Of a stretch of 64,000 nt of DNA, positions 24,401-35,597 are shown piece by piece. The notes beneath the pieces are model-generated. The model was not told the origin of the DNA, did not search any database, and saw nothing but the letters and a program-made list of their open reading frames with translations. A program made the position numbers and the translations under genes. This DNA is from Phoenix dactylifera (Eukaryota > Streptophyta > Magnoliopsida > Arecales > Arecaceae): contig NW_024067782.1 in NCBI RefSeq assembly GCF_009389715.1, positions 248,001-312,000 on the forward strand. Direction: 5' to 3'. Within the stretch, counting starts at the first letter, position 1; each line of letters opens with the position of its first letter.

Positions 24401-25630
24401 TCCTCCCTGAAACAAGGTCTAGGTGCTTGAAATCTCTGCCCATAATTTACTGCAGCTCACTCAGGCACAAGGCCTTTCAAACACACTTTTTAAAGATCTA
24501 ATGCTTCTTTTTCGGTTGTTTGTAAAAATCATTTGGGTTAATAACATTTCGGCTTAATTATAATCGTCTTATGATGAGCTGCATCTAGATGGGTGCATAA
24601 AACTCTTCTTTCTACTCTTCTGGTCATTTATGTCTGCATACGCTTGCATAGAATGCACATGTCAGATGTTTTGGATGAAAGTAGGAGCATTCCAAACAAA
24701 GAGAATATTAAAAGTTATCATCTTTTCTAGAAATCCAAAAGTTTTGCATAATCCAACTTGTCATGATTGATGTCGACTATACTAATATGAAGCCAATAAT
24801 CAAGATGTGTTGGAAACAACATTACGGAGGATAATCATGTGTAATAGCCAATATTGGAATTTATTGTATGAGGAAAATGCTTGATGAACTCAAATTCAAG
24901 ACAAATTTAGAAATAGCTAATGTGTAATCAAATTTCTCATTGACATAGCATCAATTCGATGCATCGATACCATTCTATTGAAAAAGTGTAAACAATGTTA
25001 GCTCTCTCAATATATCCTTTTCTTGAGTTTCAATAGCATTATTCTACTAAGTGTACCTTTCTAGTATTACAAAAAATTCCACCCATCCTCTGACGTGATA
25101 GCATTGGTTCAATTTTGCAGAAGCTGGAGCAATAAATCAAAATTAATCATATCATGAGTTGTTAATTGTGCAACATAAGCTTGACGAGTTGCCATATCGT
25201 GTTACATAAACTTAAAAAAATGCTATGCTAAAAACCAGTTGCTATACTGTGCCACATGTAAGCATGAGAATGATGTACTACTAATGCAAAGCATTTTTAC
25301 AAGCTATCATTATCTTATCTTGAATTCGACACAAAATGCAGAATTTAAAAACTTATATAAATTTTTCAACGATATTCTTCACAATCCAAAATAATCAATT
25401 TGATGAGGCTTAGATTTTTTTCTTTTTTTTTTTTTATTTGAGTGATGGGTGTGAATTTGCATGCATGTGTTTTTGCATGCTTAACAAAATTGTGTCAAAC
25501 ATATATGTCCGAAGATAGTTGATGTATTATCAAAATTTTTATCACTACAATCAGTTCATGGTCAACTCTAATGTATTTGTGCTGCAATGTCTCTTAATTC
25601 ATAGATATTATGAGCTGGATATTCTCTGAT
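21457..25630. other. 4.2 kb AT-rich intergenic region, no gene recognised
   Basis: It holds a fold-back (21553-21646) and a second copy of the repeat at 45-170 (about 21765-21945). Otherwise only short open frames without homology that I recognise. The frames at 22960-23166, 23202-23477 and 23412-23633 overlap and show no coding character. Confidence 0.4.
21553..21646. repeat. Fold-back with two overlapping inverted repeats
   Basis: GAATCAATCACACCA (21553-21567) is perfectly complementary to 21601-21615. CCAAAGTAGCTTCA (21565-21578) pairs with 21633-21646 at 13 of 14 positions. The two stems share the bases CCA, so they compete. Confidence 0.8.
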
Positions 25631-25631
25631 A

Positions 25632-25790
25632 TTATTTATAACAATTCAGAGCCCCACCAAAAATAATCAGCCAAAAAATATTATTTAAATTTTTTAATAC
25701 TATATAAGTATTCAGGATCCATAGATGAATAACTGATATCTGATTAAAGACATATATGTACGGCTTCTTATAACAATAAATAAAAGCTAA
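25632..25790. repeat. Decayed copy of the 4893 repeat
   Basis: It follows the order of the copy at 4893-5070 (TATAACAATTCAGAG, ATATTATTTAAA, CTATATAAGTATTCAG), with many C-to-T and G-to-A changes. It lies upstream of the DRM/ARP gene. Confidence 0.45.
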
Positions 25791-25949
25791 TAAAGAAAGG
25801 GTTAAAAAAAAATTGAAGTAGAGTGGAAGGCACGAACCTTGAACCCGGACCAGCCGGTAAGATTCAGAAGACTCCAAATTTTACCGCTGGCGGTATAAAA
25901 AGCGACAGGGCCCTTCCATGTGACGCAATCCACCCGTCGGAATAACAAA

Positions 25950-25957
25950 CACGTGGC
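25950..25957 (+). promoter_or_regulatory. G-box / ABRE-like element
   Basis: CACGTGGC about 150 bp upstream of the TATA box of the DRM/ARP gene, with a further CACGTCA at about 26018. G-boxes bind bZIP and bHLH factors. DRM/ARP genes are known to respond to dormancy, sugar and stress cues, so a role is plausible but inferred. Confidence 0.5.
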
Positions 25958-26104
25958 GCCATCTTACTTTATGATCAAGCTGCCCCTTCCAATCTTACCT
26001 TGTGCTCCGTGTACCTTTCACGTCACTTATTCCCGATCCCATCCAACGGCCAGGCTTCTCCGATCCGACGCAGACCTGCTCGGCCTTTAAGGCCCCCATC
26101 CCTC

Positions 26105-26113
26105 TTTATAAAT
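26105..26113 (+). promoter_or_regulatory. TATA box of the DRM/ARP gene
   Basis: TTTATAAAT lies 98 bp before the ATG at 26203. Transcription would start near 26135 with a 5' leader of about 65 nt. Confidence 0.65.
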
Positions 26114-26202
26114 GCCTTTCCAGGCACCGACTTCCTCCTCCTCTTTCGACTCTCCAAAGATATCTGAAACCCTTCTTGTTGGCTTTTTCCGTACCTAACT
26201 CC

Positions 26203-27043
26203 ATGAGCCTTCTCGACAAGCTTTGGGACGACACCCTCGCCGGCCCCCAACCCGACGCCGGTCTCGGGCGCCTTCGGAAGCCCTTCTCCCTATCTATCCG
26301 CCCGCCCTCCGCCCGAGGTCCGGCGAACTTTTACAGTTCTTTTCTTTCCTTTTCTCTTTCTTTTTTCTGACGTTGTTTTGAGATAGATCGGGGATCGAGA
26401 TGCTGAGATCTGATTCGTGGTTGTGATGGTGACAGAAGAGGCGGCGGCCGGCGGCGGGGGCGGTGGAGGGAGATCGTACGGCGAGGAGGAGGAGCCGAGG
26501 GTTTCGAGGGCCATCATGATAAAGAGGCCGACAGGGCGCCCGTCTCCGGCGAGCGGGACTCCGCCATCGTCCCCGGCCGGATTTACTCCTCCGGTCTCCC
26601 CCTTCGCCGGTAAGAGCTTTGGGTTTTTTAAGTAGCAGAATAACGTAGTCCCTACTCCTAGTCCTTGGTAGTATACCATAAAAGCATCTGGGGATCTCGA
26701 GGGTATTTTGGTCACTTGAGCATTTGTGAAACGCAATGGGAAACGACTTCCTTTTTTGCTTCTGCTCGCTCGCGTTTGTGGACGGATTATCTGGAAACGC
26801 GTTTCTTCTTTTCGAAAGATCTAGAAGAGCCTGCTTTGTCGTTCTTTTGATCGCATTTAGGGCAATTTGGTCATTTGCTTTTTTGTTTTAAATTTATGTG
26901 ATCTCTTTTATCTGACCATGCGATGGTGATCAGGTGGTGGAAGAGGGAAGGAGTGGAACCGCTTTAGGAGGAAATACGAGAGAAGAGGAGGAGAGACGGT
27001 GGGGGTGGAAGAGGAGAGTTCTTTTCCTCCGTTTGAGATGTGA
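26203..27043 (+). CDS. Dormancy-associated / auxin-repressed (DRM/ARP) family protein
   Basis: Three exons, 26203-26317, 26436-26609 and 26934-27043, with GT-AG introns both in phase 1. They give 132 residues, normal for this small plant family (Pfam PF05564). Seen: the family N-terminus MSLLDKLWDDTLAGPQPD followed by GLGRLRKP (residues 1-27); a Gly-rich stretch; the Pro/Ser core IMIKRPTGRPSPASGTPP; a basic then acidic tail (GKEWNRFRRK to FPPFEM). The IM(I/K)RP core and the tail resemble the DRM-homologue 4 branch more than classical DRM1. Family members are small, largely disordered proteins whose transcripts rise in dormancy and fall with auxin. Their biochemical role is unknown. A TATA box and a G-box lie upstream. 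Confidence 0.88.
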
Positions 27044-28405
27044 GCTCTCCATGGGAGCTCTGGACCTACGCCCACTCTCATGAGGGGAAGACTCTGTAGC
27101 TCATCATGGGACATATATGATATATATATATATAGAGAGAGAGAGGGGGGGTGGGATGTTTCTGGAAATTGAACCGAGCAAAGAGCAAGTGACAAGTCGG
27201 ACTGTAGTTGTCCTATGTAATTATGTTTGGTTGGAGAGCTATGTTACTATGTATGTGTCTTGTTTGTTTTTTTTTCCCCTCTAATTTTAGAGAAAACTAT
27301 CTATATTGAGTTTGGGTTTTGAATTATGGACTATTTTATTTTATTCTTAATGCGGTGAAGGTGCAAGCTGTTCGCAGGCTAGCCCGAGTCTAGCTTGTTT
27401 GATAACGAAACAAACCAAGCCTTGTTCAACCTGGACTCGAGTCAGCTTGGAATATCGATATATAAATAATTTATATATACACATTATTTTAATTATTATT
27501 ATCATTAGAAGATTAAAATATAATTATGATTATTATTTTGAAGCATATAAATGAAAGTTTCAGATGATCTTAAATCCTTATTAGCTCTTCTAAACAGGCT
27601 GTTCTCAATAAAATTAATGAGCCAGTTGAGCTCCAATTGTAGCTGTGTCCATGATTGGTGCAATGATATGCGATCCAATTTCATATGGTTATTGTTTGTA
27701 TCCTTGTATTTTATAATAATTTAGGATTTTATCCAAAAAGACTAGCTGGAATATAATTTTTTGAGCTTTTTATATAAGTAGTACTCAAGATTTATTTAGC
27801 GAATAATCGATATGGAACTAAATATACGTTCGCAGGAATGCTGATAATTTTACATAGAGCCCATTGAATTACTATCGTCATGACAACTATGAATTGGAGA
27901 GGTCTGACTTCTAATCACAGCCCTTCTGCATATCATAAACAATAGTGATCGAAAGAAAAGTCCTTATTGGCCCCTCGAATCCTTGCAGAATCCTCTCCGC
28001 CAAGCCATCCGGGTCGTACTATTGTTTATGTTTGGATGCCGAGTAACTAACTATCCCTTGAATAACTTTAATTATTGGTATTTACCTCCTAACCATTGAA
28101 TAATTTTATTCACTATTTAGTTGATGTTCTCATAGTTAGTGAGATATAGCTACCGAAAAAGGGCAAAAATAGTGTTGGAGAGAGAGCCTTGGATAGTTAA
28201 AATTATTCACCCTTCTCCTGAAATATCCTTAATCTAGCTAAATACCTTTTCCACTTATTAACCAAATAAATTTATTCACTATTTTTTGAGTGATGTTTGA
28301 TTGATTAGTAATTTTATCCACCCTTTAATGAACTTCCAAATGCATGCCTGAACTTCAACATCCAAAACTTTCGGTTGGCCCGGCCTTGGAAAGATCGTGG
28401 TCATC
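27044..28405. other. Intergenic, with a decayed repeat
   Basis: 3' flank of the DRM/ARP gene. It has (TA)n(GA)n at about 27119-27146. At 27713-27900 there is a strongly C-to-T decayed relative of the 4893 repeat (GACTAGCTGGAATATAAT, CGATATGGAACTAAATATACG). No gene seen. Confidence 0.4.
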
Positions 28406-28408
28406 TTA

Positions 28409-28888
28409 GGGCTCGTTTGGTTCGCGGGAAAAGAAGGGGGGAAAGTATGGTCAACGGGAAAGTAATGAGATGCCTCTTGTTTGGTTGGAGTTTTCAAAGG
28501 AGAGAGAAGGGAAAGTTATATTCCCATGGGAATGTGATTCCCACATTTCATGGGAAAGTCTTTCCCATGAGAAACATGGGAAAGTTACTTTCCCATGAGG
28601 CGGGAATCACTCCATTTTTACTTTTTCCTAAAAAGTCCTTTCAGCATTAAAGAAGCATTAAAGAGGCATTAAAAACCTAATTTTTATTAAGGGCATAATA
28701 GAAATTATATATAACTTTCCTAGGAAAGTGGATGGCCAACCAAACATAAGCACCTTGGAAATTTGTCACTTTCCCATGATCAACCAAACGAACCAAAAGT
28801 ACTTTCCTAGGCATCCTCTTCCTAGGAATTTGTTTCCCAGAAATCATATTCCTAGGAAGGAAAATGCTTCCCGCGAACCAAGAGAGCT
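28409..28888. mobile_element. Harbinger/Tourist-like MITE, 480 bp
   Basis: Terminal inverted repeats: GGGCTCGTTTGGTTCGCGGG at the left; the complement of the right end reads AGCTCTCTTGGTTCGCGGG. The 3-bp duplication TTA flanks it (28406-28408 and 28889-28891), as in PIF/Harbinger elements. The interior is full of TTTCCCATG / CATGGGAAA palindromes and encodes nothing. Confidence 0.75.
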
Positions 28889-29169
28889 TTAGGGATACAA
28901 AGGAGTACTTTGCGAGGGCAAATCTATTGCTCCAGGCCAACTTAGGGATATTTTACTGTTTGACTCCTTTTTGGGTTATCATGATTCATCCGGTTCACCA
29001 AAAGGAAAAAATAAAAAAAATTGCAACTGTTGGTATTTCCGAGAGTAAGCTGAGGGACACGGGTGCGAGGGACTACCAACTCCCTGAGACAGCATAGCAC
29101 TTTCATGCCTATCGATTTAATAAACTTGAACCGGGTCTGGGTTGACCCAGAAACACAGCTACAGGAATT

Positions 29170-32100
29170 TTGCTCCTCCATCCCTTTCCAAAGCTCTCTC
29201 CACCGGCAATCTCTCGCTGCCTCCAAACCGCCGCCAAATCTCTCCTGGAAGAGCAAAACGCTGCGACCGCCGCCGTCCCCCCCTCATTCCTCCGCCCCCG
29301 CCCACCTTTCCCCGCCGCCTCCCATTCTCCTCCCATCTCCGGCGCCCAACTCACCAAGTCGGGCCTCCCCTCTGCCGTCCCGTCCTACCGCTTTGGTCCA
29401 ATCCAGCTCCCCAACAGCGCCCGCAAGGTCTTCGACGTAATCCCCCACTCGGACCTTGTCTCATGGTCTGCCCCTCATATCCAACTACGTCCGCAGCGGC
29501 CTCACCCGCGAGGCCCTCCTGGCCTTCAAAAAGATGCGATCTTTAGGCATCCGGAGCCACGAGTTCGCCCTCCGGACCCTCCTCAAGGCCTGCTCGGACT
29601 TCACTGCTGGCACCCAAACCCATGCTGTCGCGATCGTCGCTGCGTTCGACTCGACGTCTATGTCGCCAACACCCTCGTTGTAATGTACGCTGGCTTCTGT
29701 CACGCCCCGGACCCGGATCCGTGACACGGCCGTGCTATTGCCGACTATCGCCCACAGTAGCACGCAGCCTCATACAGGGGTAACAGGTAGCCAAAAGGAT
29801 TCAAACTTATATATATATATTGCCGACTATCTTTTTCTTTCCCTTTTTCTTTCCTTTTCTTCTCTTCTCCTTTTTCTTTTCTTCTCCTTCCCGAAGCTTC
29901 CTCTCCTCCCTTCTTCTTCTTCACCGAGACCCCCTATCCCACTGAAGAAGGAGGGAATGGGGCTCCGGCCGACTGCAGCCCCCTGCCGAGAGCCAGCAGC
30001 GACTGCGTCCGAGAACCGTGTACGGAGTCCCTCCTCTATTTTATTTTGGAACAGGAAAAATAAAGAAGAAACAGGATGATCAGGGAGCTTACCTGGGGAT
30101 GAACTACGGTGCCTCCTGCTCCGATGCTTCAGCCATCGTCCTAGAAAGTCTTTGGGGAGGAAGGAGAGCGGTAAGGCTCTTTTAGCTGGGGTGAGGTGTC
30201 ACCCCCAGCTTTCTCCTGTGAAGGATCTAACACCTGGGCCTTCCTCTGATCCCCACCTGGCCCTAGTCAAATCCAAGCATAAGGCAGGAGGTGGCAGCCA
30301 TCAAACGGGCTGCCAACCATGGGCCCAGTTAGCCTATTAGATGTCATGGCCCAATGTTCAAATATGGGCCCAAAAAGAAGTAATTGGGCCCAGTTGATTT
30401 TTGGGCCCAGGTATTACAGCTTCGGCCTCCTCTCGGACTCCCGAAAGCTGTTCGACGGCATTGCCGGCCAGAATGTGGCTTCATGGACTGCAATGCTTGC
30501 GGGGTATGTTAAGAATGATCAGTGTGAGGAGGCAGTTGGGTTGTTTAGTGAGATGGTGATGAGTGGAATCTCGTATGTTTTGAATGCTTGCACGGGCTCG
30601 CAGGATTTGCGCCACGGGAGAGAAGTTCATGGTTACGTCACTAGGCTTCGCTATGACTCAGGCCCATTTACCGTCAATGCACTGGTGGATATGTTTGCAA
30701 AGTTAGAAGATATCGAGGCCGCAGCTACAGTTTTTAAAGGGATATTTCGGCCTGATATTGTTTCATGGAATGCTTTCATTGCTGGGTGTGTTCTTTGTGG
30801 ACATGATAACTGGGCTTTGAGGTTGTTTTTGGATTTGAAGCACTGTGGAATGCTTCCAAATGTGTTCAATTTGTCTAAGGCTTGTGCTGGGATGGGGAAT
30901 GTTATATCTGGGACAGCAGATACATAGTACTCTGATCAAGGCTGGCTCTGATTCAGACATGTTCGTGGGTGTTGCGATTGTTGATATGTATGCCTAATGT
31001 GATCGTCTAGGACATGCGAGGAAAGCCTTTTAACTTGATCCCTGTGCAGGATTTGATTTCGCGGAATGCTTTGATCTCGGGATGTTTAGGAGGCTTTGAT
31101 TTTCTTCTCTAAGATGAGGATGGAGGGTTTGAGCATTAATCTGACCAGCAGTTCTTAAATCTATTGCAAGCTTTCAGGCTCCTAATTGGAGTAAAGAAGT
31201 TCATGCCACTTGCTTTCAATGCAGAATTTTTATCAGATCCGCATGTTGTAAATGGTGATGCATATGGGAAGTGTAATTGCATAGAGGAGGCAGCAGGAGT
31301 TTTCCGGGAATGCCCATTTGGAGATGTGGTGGCCTTCACATCCATTATCACAGCTTACTCGTCTGAGTGGGCAATGGGAGGAAGCTATGAAACTTTTCTG
31401 TGAGATGCTAAACCAGGAGCTTAAGCCAGGTTCATTTGCCTTAAGTAGCCTGCTCAATGCTTGTGCTGGTTTATCTGCTTATTGAGCAAGAGAAACAAAT
31501 ACATGTTCATGTGCTGAAGATGGGGTTCATGTCTGATGTTTTTTCTGGGAATGCACTTGTCAGCATGTATGCGGTATGTCAAGTGTGGGGAGCATCGAGA
31601 ATGCATCCTTAGCTTTTTCTGAGATACCTGAGAGGGGGATTGTCTCTTGGTCTACGATGATTGGAGGGCTTGGACAACATGGGCACGGGAAGGAGGCATT
31701 AGATTTGTTCCAAAGGATGCTTGAAGAGGGTGTTGCTCTGAACCATATAACCTTGACTTGTGTTCTTTGTGCTTGTAACATGCTGGTCTCATTCATGAGG
31801 CATAACGATATTTTGAATCAATGGTAGAGCTGTTTGGCATTGAACGGAATCACGAGCATTATGCCTGCATGGTTGGCCTTCTTGGCCATGCTGGAAGACC
31901 AAACGAGGCAATGGAGCTTGTAGATAGCATCCCTTTTGAAGCCAATGCTTCAGTATGGGTAGCACTCCTAAGGTCATCCAAAGTCCATAGGAATATAGAA
32001 TTGGGTAGGAAAGCAGATGAGATGCTCTTTGCTCTGGAGCCAGATAAGTCAGGAACCCATGCGCTTCTCACTCATATATATGCTTTGGCTGGTATGTGGG

Positions 32101-32561
32101 ATGATGTTGCCAAGGTGAGAAGGTTGATGAAAGCTAGCAGGGTGAAGGAGGAGCCTGGCATGAGTTGGATGGAGATGAAGGGCAGAGCGCACACTTTCTT
32201 TGTGGGTGATAGAAGCCATGAGAGGACACCAAAAATATATGCTGAGTTAGAAGACTGGGTGAATTGATGAACAAAGCTGGGTATGTTCCTACTGTAGATA
32301 TCGACCTCCATGACATGGAGCAGGGTCAAAAACAGGCGCTTCTTTCTCACCGTAATGAGAAGCTTGCTGTTGCATTTGGGTTGATTAGTACACCAGCTGG
32401 AGCCCCCATCAGAGTGAAGGAAAATCTTCATGTGTGTGAGTATTGCCACACAGCATTCAAGTTCATCAGCAAAATTGGTCTCAAAGGAGATTATCATAAG
32501 GGATACCAATCGTTTCCATCATTTCAGGGATGGGTCATGTTCTTGTGGTGATTATTGGTAA
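29170..32561 (+). pseudogene. Decayed DYW-class PPR gene, split by a solo LTR
   Basis: PLS-type PPR protein of the E/E+/DYW subgroup, normally an organelle RNA-editing factor. Seen: PPR motifs (RKVFDVIPHSDLVSW; RKLFDGIAGQNVASWTAML; FRPDIVSWNAFIAGC); the E/E+ region (ANASVWVALLRSSKVHRNIELG; EEPGMSWMEM) at 31930-32270; and a DYW domain ending [14 protein letters not shown] before TAA at 32559-32561. The CxxCH zinc motif CEYCH is kept, but the HxE motif of the deaminase reads RNE. Coding pieces lie in different frames, with at least six frame changes or stops (for example near 29465, 29650, 30920, 31010 and 32490). It is therefore a pseudogene unless much of this is assembly error. The LTR at 29698-30418 separates VVMYAGF from the next helix. 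The start is uncertain. Confidence 0.85.
29698..30418 (-). mobile_element. Solo LTR, shorter relative of the chromovirus LTR
   Basis: On the plus strand it runs from TGTCACGCCCCGG to GGTATTACA, with the 5-bp duplication GCTTC on both sides (29693-29697 and 30419-30423). The first 100 bp nearly match the chromovirus LTR end, and the last bases match its start (GGGCCC then ATTACA). It is only 721 bp against 2.9 kb, so it is a short subfamily or an internally deleted LTR. No internal element parts are present. Confidence 0.9.
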
Positions 32562-34274
32562 TGTGTGAAGGAATAAGGACTGTTTCTCATATGAAGAGAT
32601 TGCATTCTATTTATGCAAAGACTAGCAGGAACATGGAAATTAACTAAGGGTGAGATTTGTAGCTTGGTGTGATATGATTATTTTAGCATGACACTGTTTT
32701 TTTTTTTGGCAGGAATTGGGAATTTATTCAGTTTGGTTGAATAAAGTTGTGAAGACTCTTATTTGGTTTGATTCATAGGACTCAGAGCCCAGGTGAATGA
32801 AGAGATTTTAGAAACATCCATAATTTACCCTCTGATGTGGCTGTACAACAGATCATGTCTCTTGTATATTTAATTGACATGATCTATTACTATATTGGCA
32901 AGAGTATAATTCCTTGGGAAGGGCAATTCTCCTCCAATTTTTTTTTATTGTTTTAACCAATGGGTTGCCATATATTTTACCCCATTTGATAACTGATTAC
33001 AAGATAAGAATGTACCCAGTTTGTTTTGTATACTGAAAATCTCATTTATTTAGTAGTTTCATTATAAAGATTCAGTGATACATGTTATGCTGTATAGTTT
33101 ATTGCATCTTGCTGCTCCCACCTTCATAGGTTTCAGACTGCTTATTTCTACAGAATTCTGCTGCTCCTGCTGACATTGCTTAAAATTTTCAGTGGACAGT
33201 CATGGAGAGTGATCTCTGTCCGATTATTTTTAGCGGACACTTATATTTTTGGAGTGGATGTTATGAATCCAAGTTCAGCTTGAATTTGATTAAGATCTAG
33301 AACTGGGACTCACAAATCAAGATCCACCATTAACCGTACAAATTGGTTCAGCTCGAGCATAAATCGTCATATCTAAGCCTGGTGTGTTCTTCTAGCACTC
33401 TATTTTGTTTATAGGTGTTATGGATCCATCAACAATAACAATATTCCATGAAATAGTAATATTCCCTGATTTTCTTGTTACCACCTTTATTCCTCAACAA
33501 TCTTGTATTCGTAATCAATAGATATGGTCTTTGATTGAACTGCAGCGATTAACACTCCCTTAAGGGACAGTCAATAAATATGACCAATATGGTCTTGTTT
33601 TCATTACATTGCAGCACAAAAGGTGTTGGAGGAACATCACCAATTCTCAAGAGATGATGTTCCTTTCTGGTTCAAGCTTACTTCTAGCAGGTCCGAAAGC
33701 TTCCTAATATCTAAATATACTCTCGCTATGTAATACTTTTTGCTGATATTATTAGTTGAACCATATGGAACATATACAAATGCATCTGCATGCACACACA
33801 CATGCATGCATGTATGCAGTTCCTTTTTTACTTTTTCCTTCATTTTTGTGCTAACCCAAAAATATGTAGGAGCATGCCTGTAAATGAATAGTATGTGTGT
33901 ATGTAGTTCCTTTTTAACTTTTTCTTTTGTGCCAACCCAAGAATATATAGAAGCTTACCTGCAAATGAATAGAATGAATGAATTGGTTTCTCAACAATAT
34001 TCCATTTTTCAACCTTTGTCAACACCTCACCTTCACCTGTCCATCTTACCAACATGAACTTTGTCGAAGTCCAGCTTATCCAACATGTACTTAGTCAGCT
34101 GAAAAGGTGAAATGGGGCTCGAGCTAGTCCTCGTGTACGGTCATAAAAAACAGGTCCAGGATTTATTAGAGCTAGTGCAATATGGCTATGATTCAGTATG
34201 GTTCACCAAGAGGGAAATGAGATGGCTTATTCTAGTGAGGTTGGGAGTTCATCAGAAACTATGTATATATATAT
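32562..34274. other. Intergenic, no gene recognised
   Basis: AT-rich flank between the PPR pseudogene and the Retand-like element. It has a local duplication (33812-33891 / 33899-33972) and a CA-rich stretch at about 33790. The short minus frame over the duplication is not convincing as a gene. Confidence 0.4.
33812..33972. repeat. Tandem duplication of about 80 bp
   Basis: Two copies, 33812-33891 and 33899-33972, each from GTATG(C/T)AGTTCCTTTTT to (G)CAAATGAATAG or TAAATGAATAG. They differ at several sites, so the duplication is not recent. Confidence 0.8.
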
Positions 34275-35056
34275 TGTTGCTGTGGTCCAAACCGAGAACG
34301 ATTGGCACTGCGGTGTGAACGGGGTTCCGTCTGAGTTGTCTTGGTTGGTGTTGGTTGCGCTCCAGCTTCCGCCAAGAAACCTGCAAACAAGCCTTGCACC
34401 ACCAGGGTGGTGATGGCCCTCCGACGGTCAAGTCAGAGGAGATTGGAGGAGGAGGAGAGGTGATAATCGCAAGTAAGAGAGTGCTCTGGGAGATATTGCT
34501 CCACCTCCCCCCTTTCTCCCCCCAGCCGCATATATACCTGGCTTGGGGGTCTCTCAGGGGGGTTTCGTTATCGTGGGGCACGATGGTGTGGCCATGACAT
34601 GGCCGTTACAGGGCGTCGTGGAGCAGCACCGGGTACGGCCACGTCAGGGCATAGTGGGGCTTCCGCTTTGTACGGCTGATGCAGGAGATCGTGGAGCCAG
34701 CATCGGATACAGCCGTTGCAGGGAGTAGTGGAGCAGGAGGCCGCGGCGTGCCTCTGGGGAATAGCCTGTCGTTATCAAGAGATCTCCGACTCGGGGTCGG
34801 AGCGCTGGATCAAAGGGCAGCCGACTCGGGGTCGGGCTGCGGAGCCGAGGATGTCCGACTCGGGGTCGGATTGCTGGATCAAAGGGCCAGCCGACTCGGG
34901 GTCGGGCTGCGAAGCCGAGGATGTCCGACTCGGGGTCGGGCTGCGGGGCCGAGGATGTCCGACTCGGGTCGGATTGCTGGATCAAAAGGGCAGCCGTAGT
35001 CTTCCTGGGCGCGCGTGCCGGTCACGTGGGGCATGGCGGCTTATTCCCCCGTAACA
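34275..35056 (-). repeat. 3' LTR of the Retand-like element
   Basis: 782 bp, TG...CA ends. The interior holds short subrepeats around GACTCGGGGTCGG and GAGCCGAGGATGTCC (34780-34985), whose copy arrangement differs from that of the other LTR. Confidence 0.92.
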
Positions 35057-35597
35057 GTAGCCCCCCCACTTCCGAGACTGGAACCAGAAGGGGAACAGGT
35101 GAAGGGAGTGATGTTTCGGGATTGCCGCCGTTCCTCGGAGAGGCGCGCGCGCTTCGAGCTCCCCGCCTTTTAATGGCGTATGGCGGTTATTGCTGACCCT
35201 GGCAGTCTGAGGATTTCGGCCGGACACTCCTTCCTTAATGGTGTCGATTCGCCTTTGGGGCGCGAGCGACCCTTCGGCAGCCAGGCGTCCTCTAGCGTCA
35301 TCGAGGCGTCCACTTGCCTTTCCGCCTATTTAATTCGCGGGGCCTTTCCCCGTCCGTCTCTTCTTTACAGATATTTTCCAAGTTTCCCCTTTGCCTGCTG
35401 TTGCTGCCTGTCGGACTGTTCACTTGTTTCTCCTTTGGCGCTCTCCGGAGCCGTTTTACCTCTTTTCCGGTGAGTTTTTCCCATTCTTCTACTTAGGGCT
35501 CTCCATAACTTTCTCCTCTTATACTAGTGTACTCCAGTCGCTCGCGGTCTTTCCCCTTCCTGTCCCGTCCTGACCGTAGGTTTATTGGCCATTAGGA

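Noticed and set aside
34679-35196. Small frames with repeated [16 protein letters not shown]
   Set aside because: Translation of subrepeats in the Retand-like LTR, present in both LTR copies.
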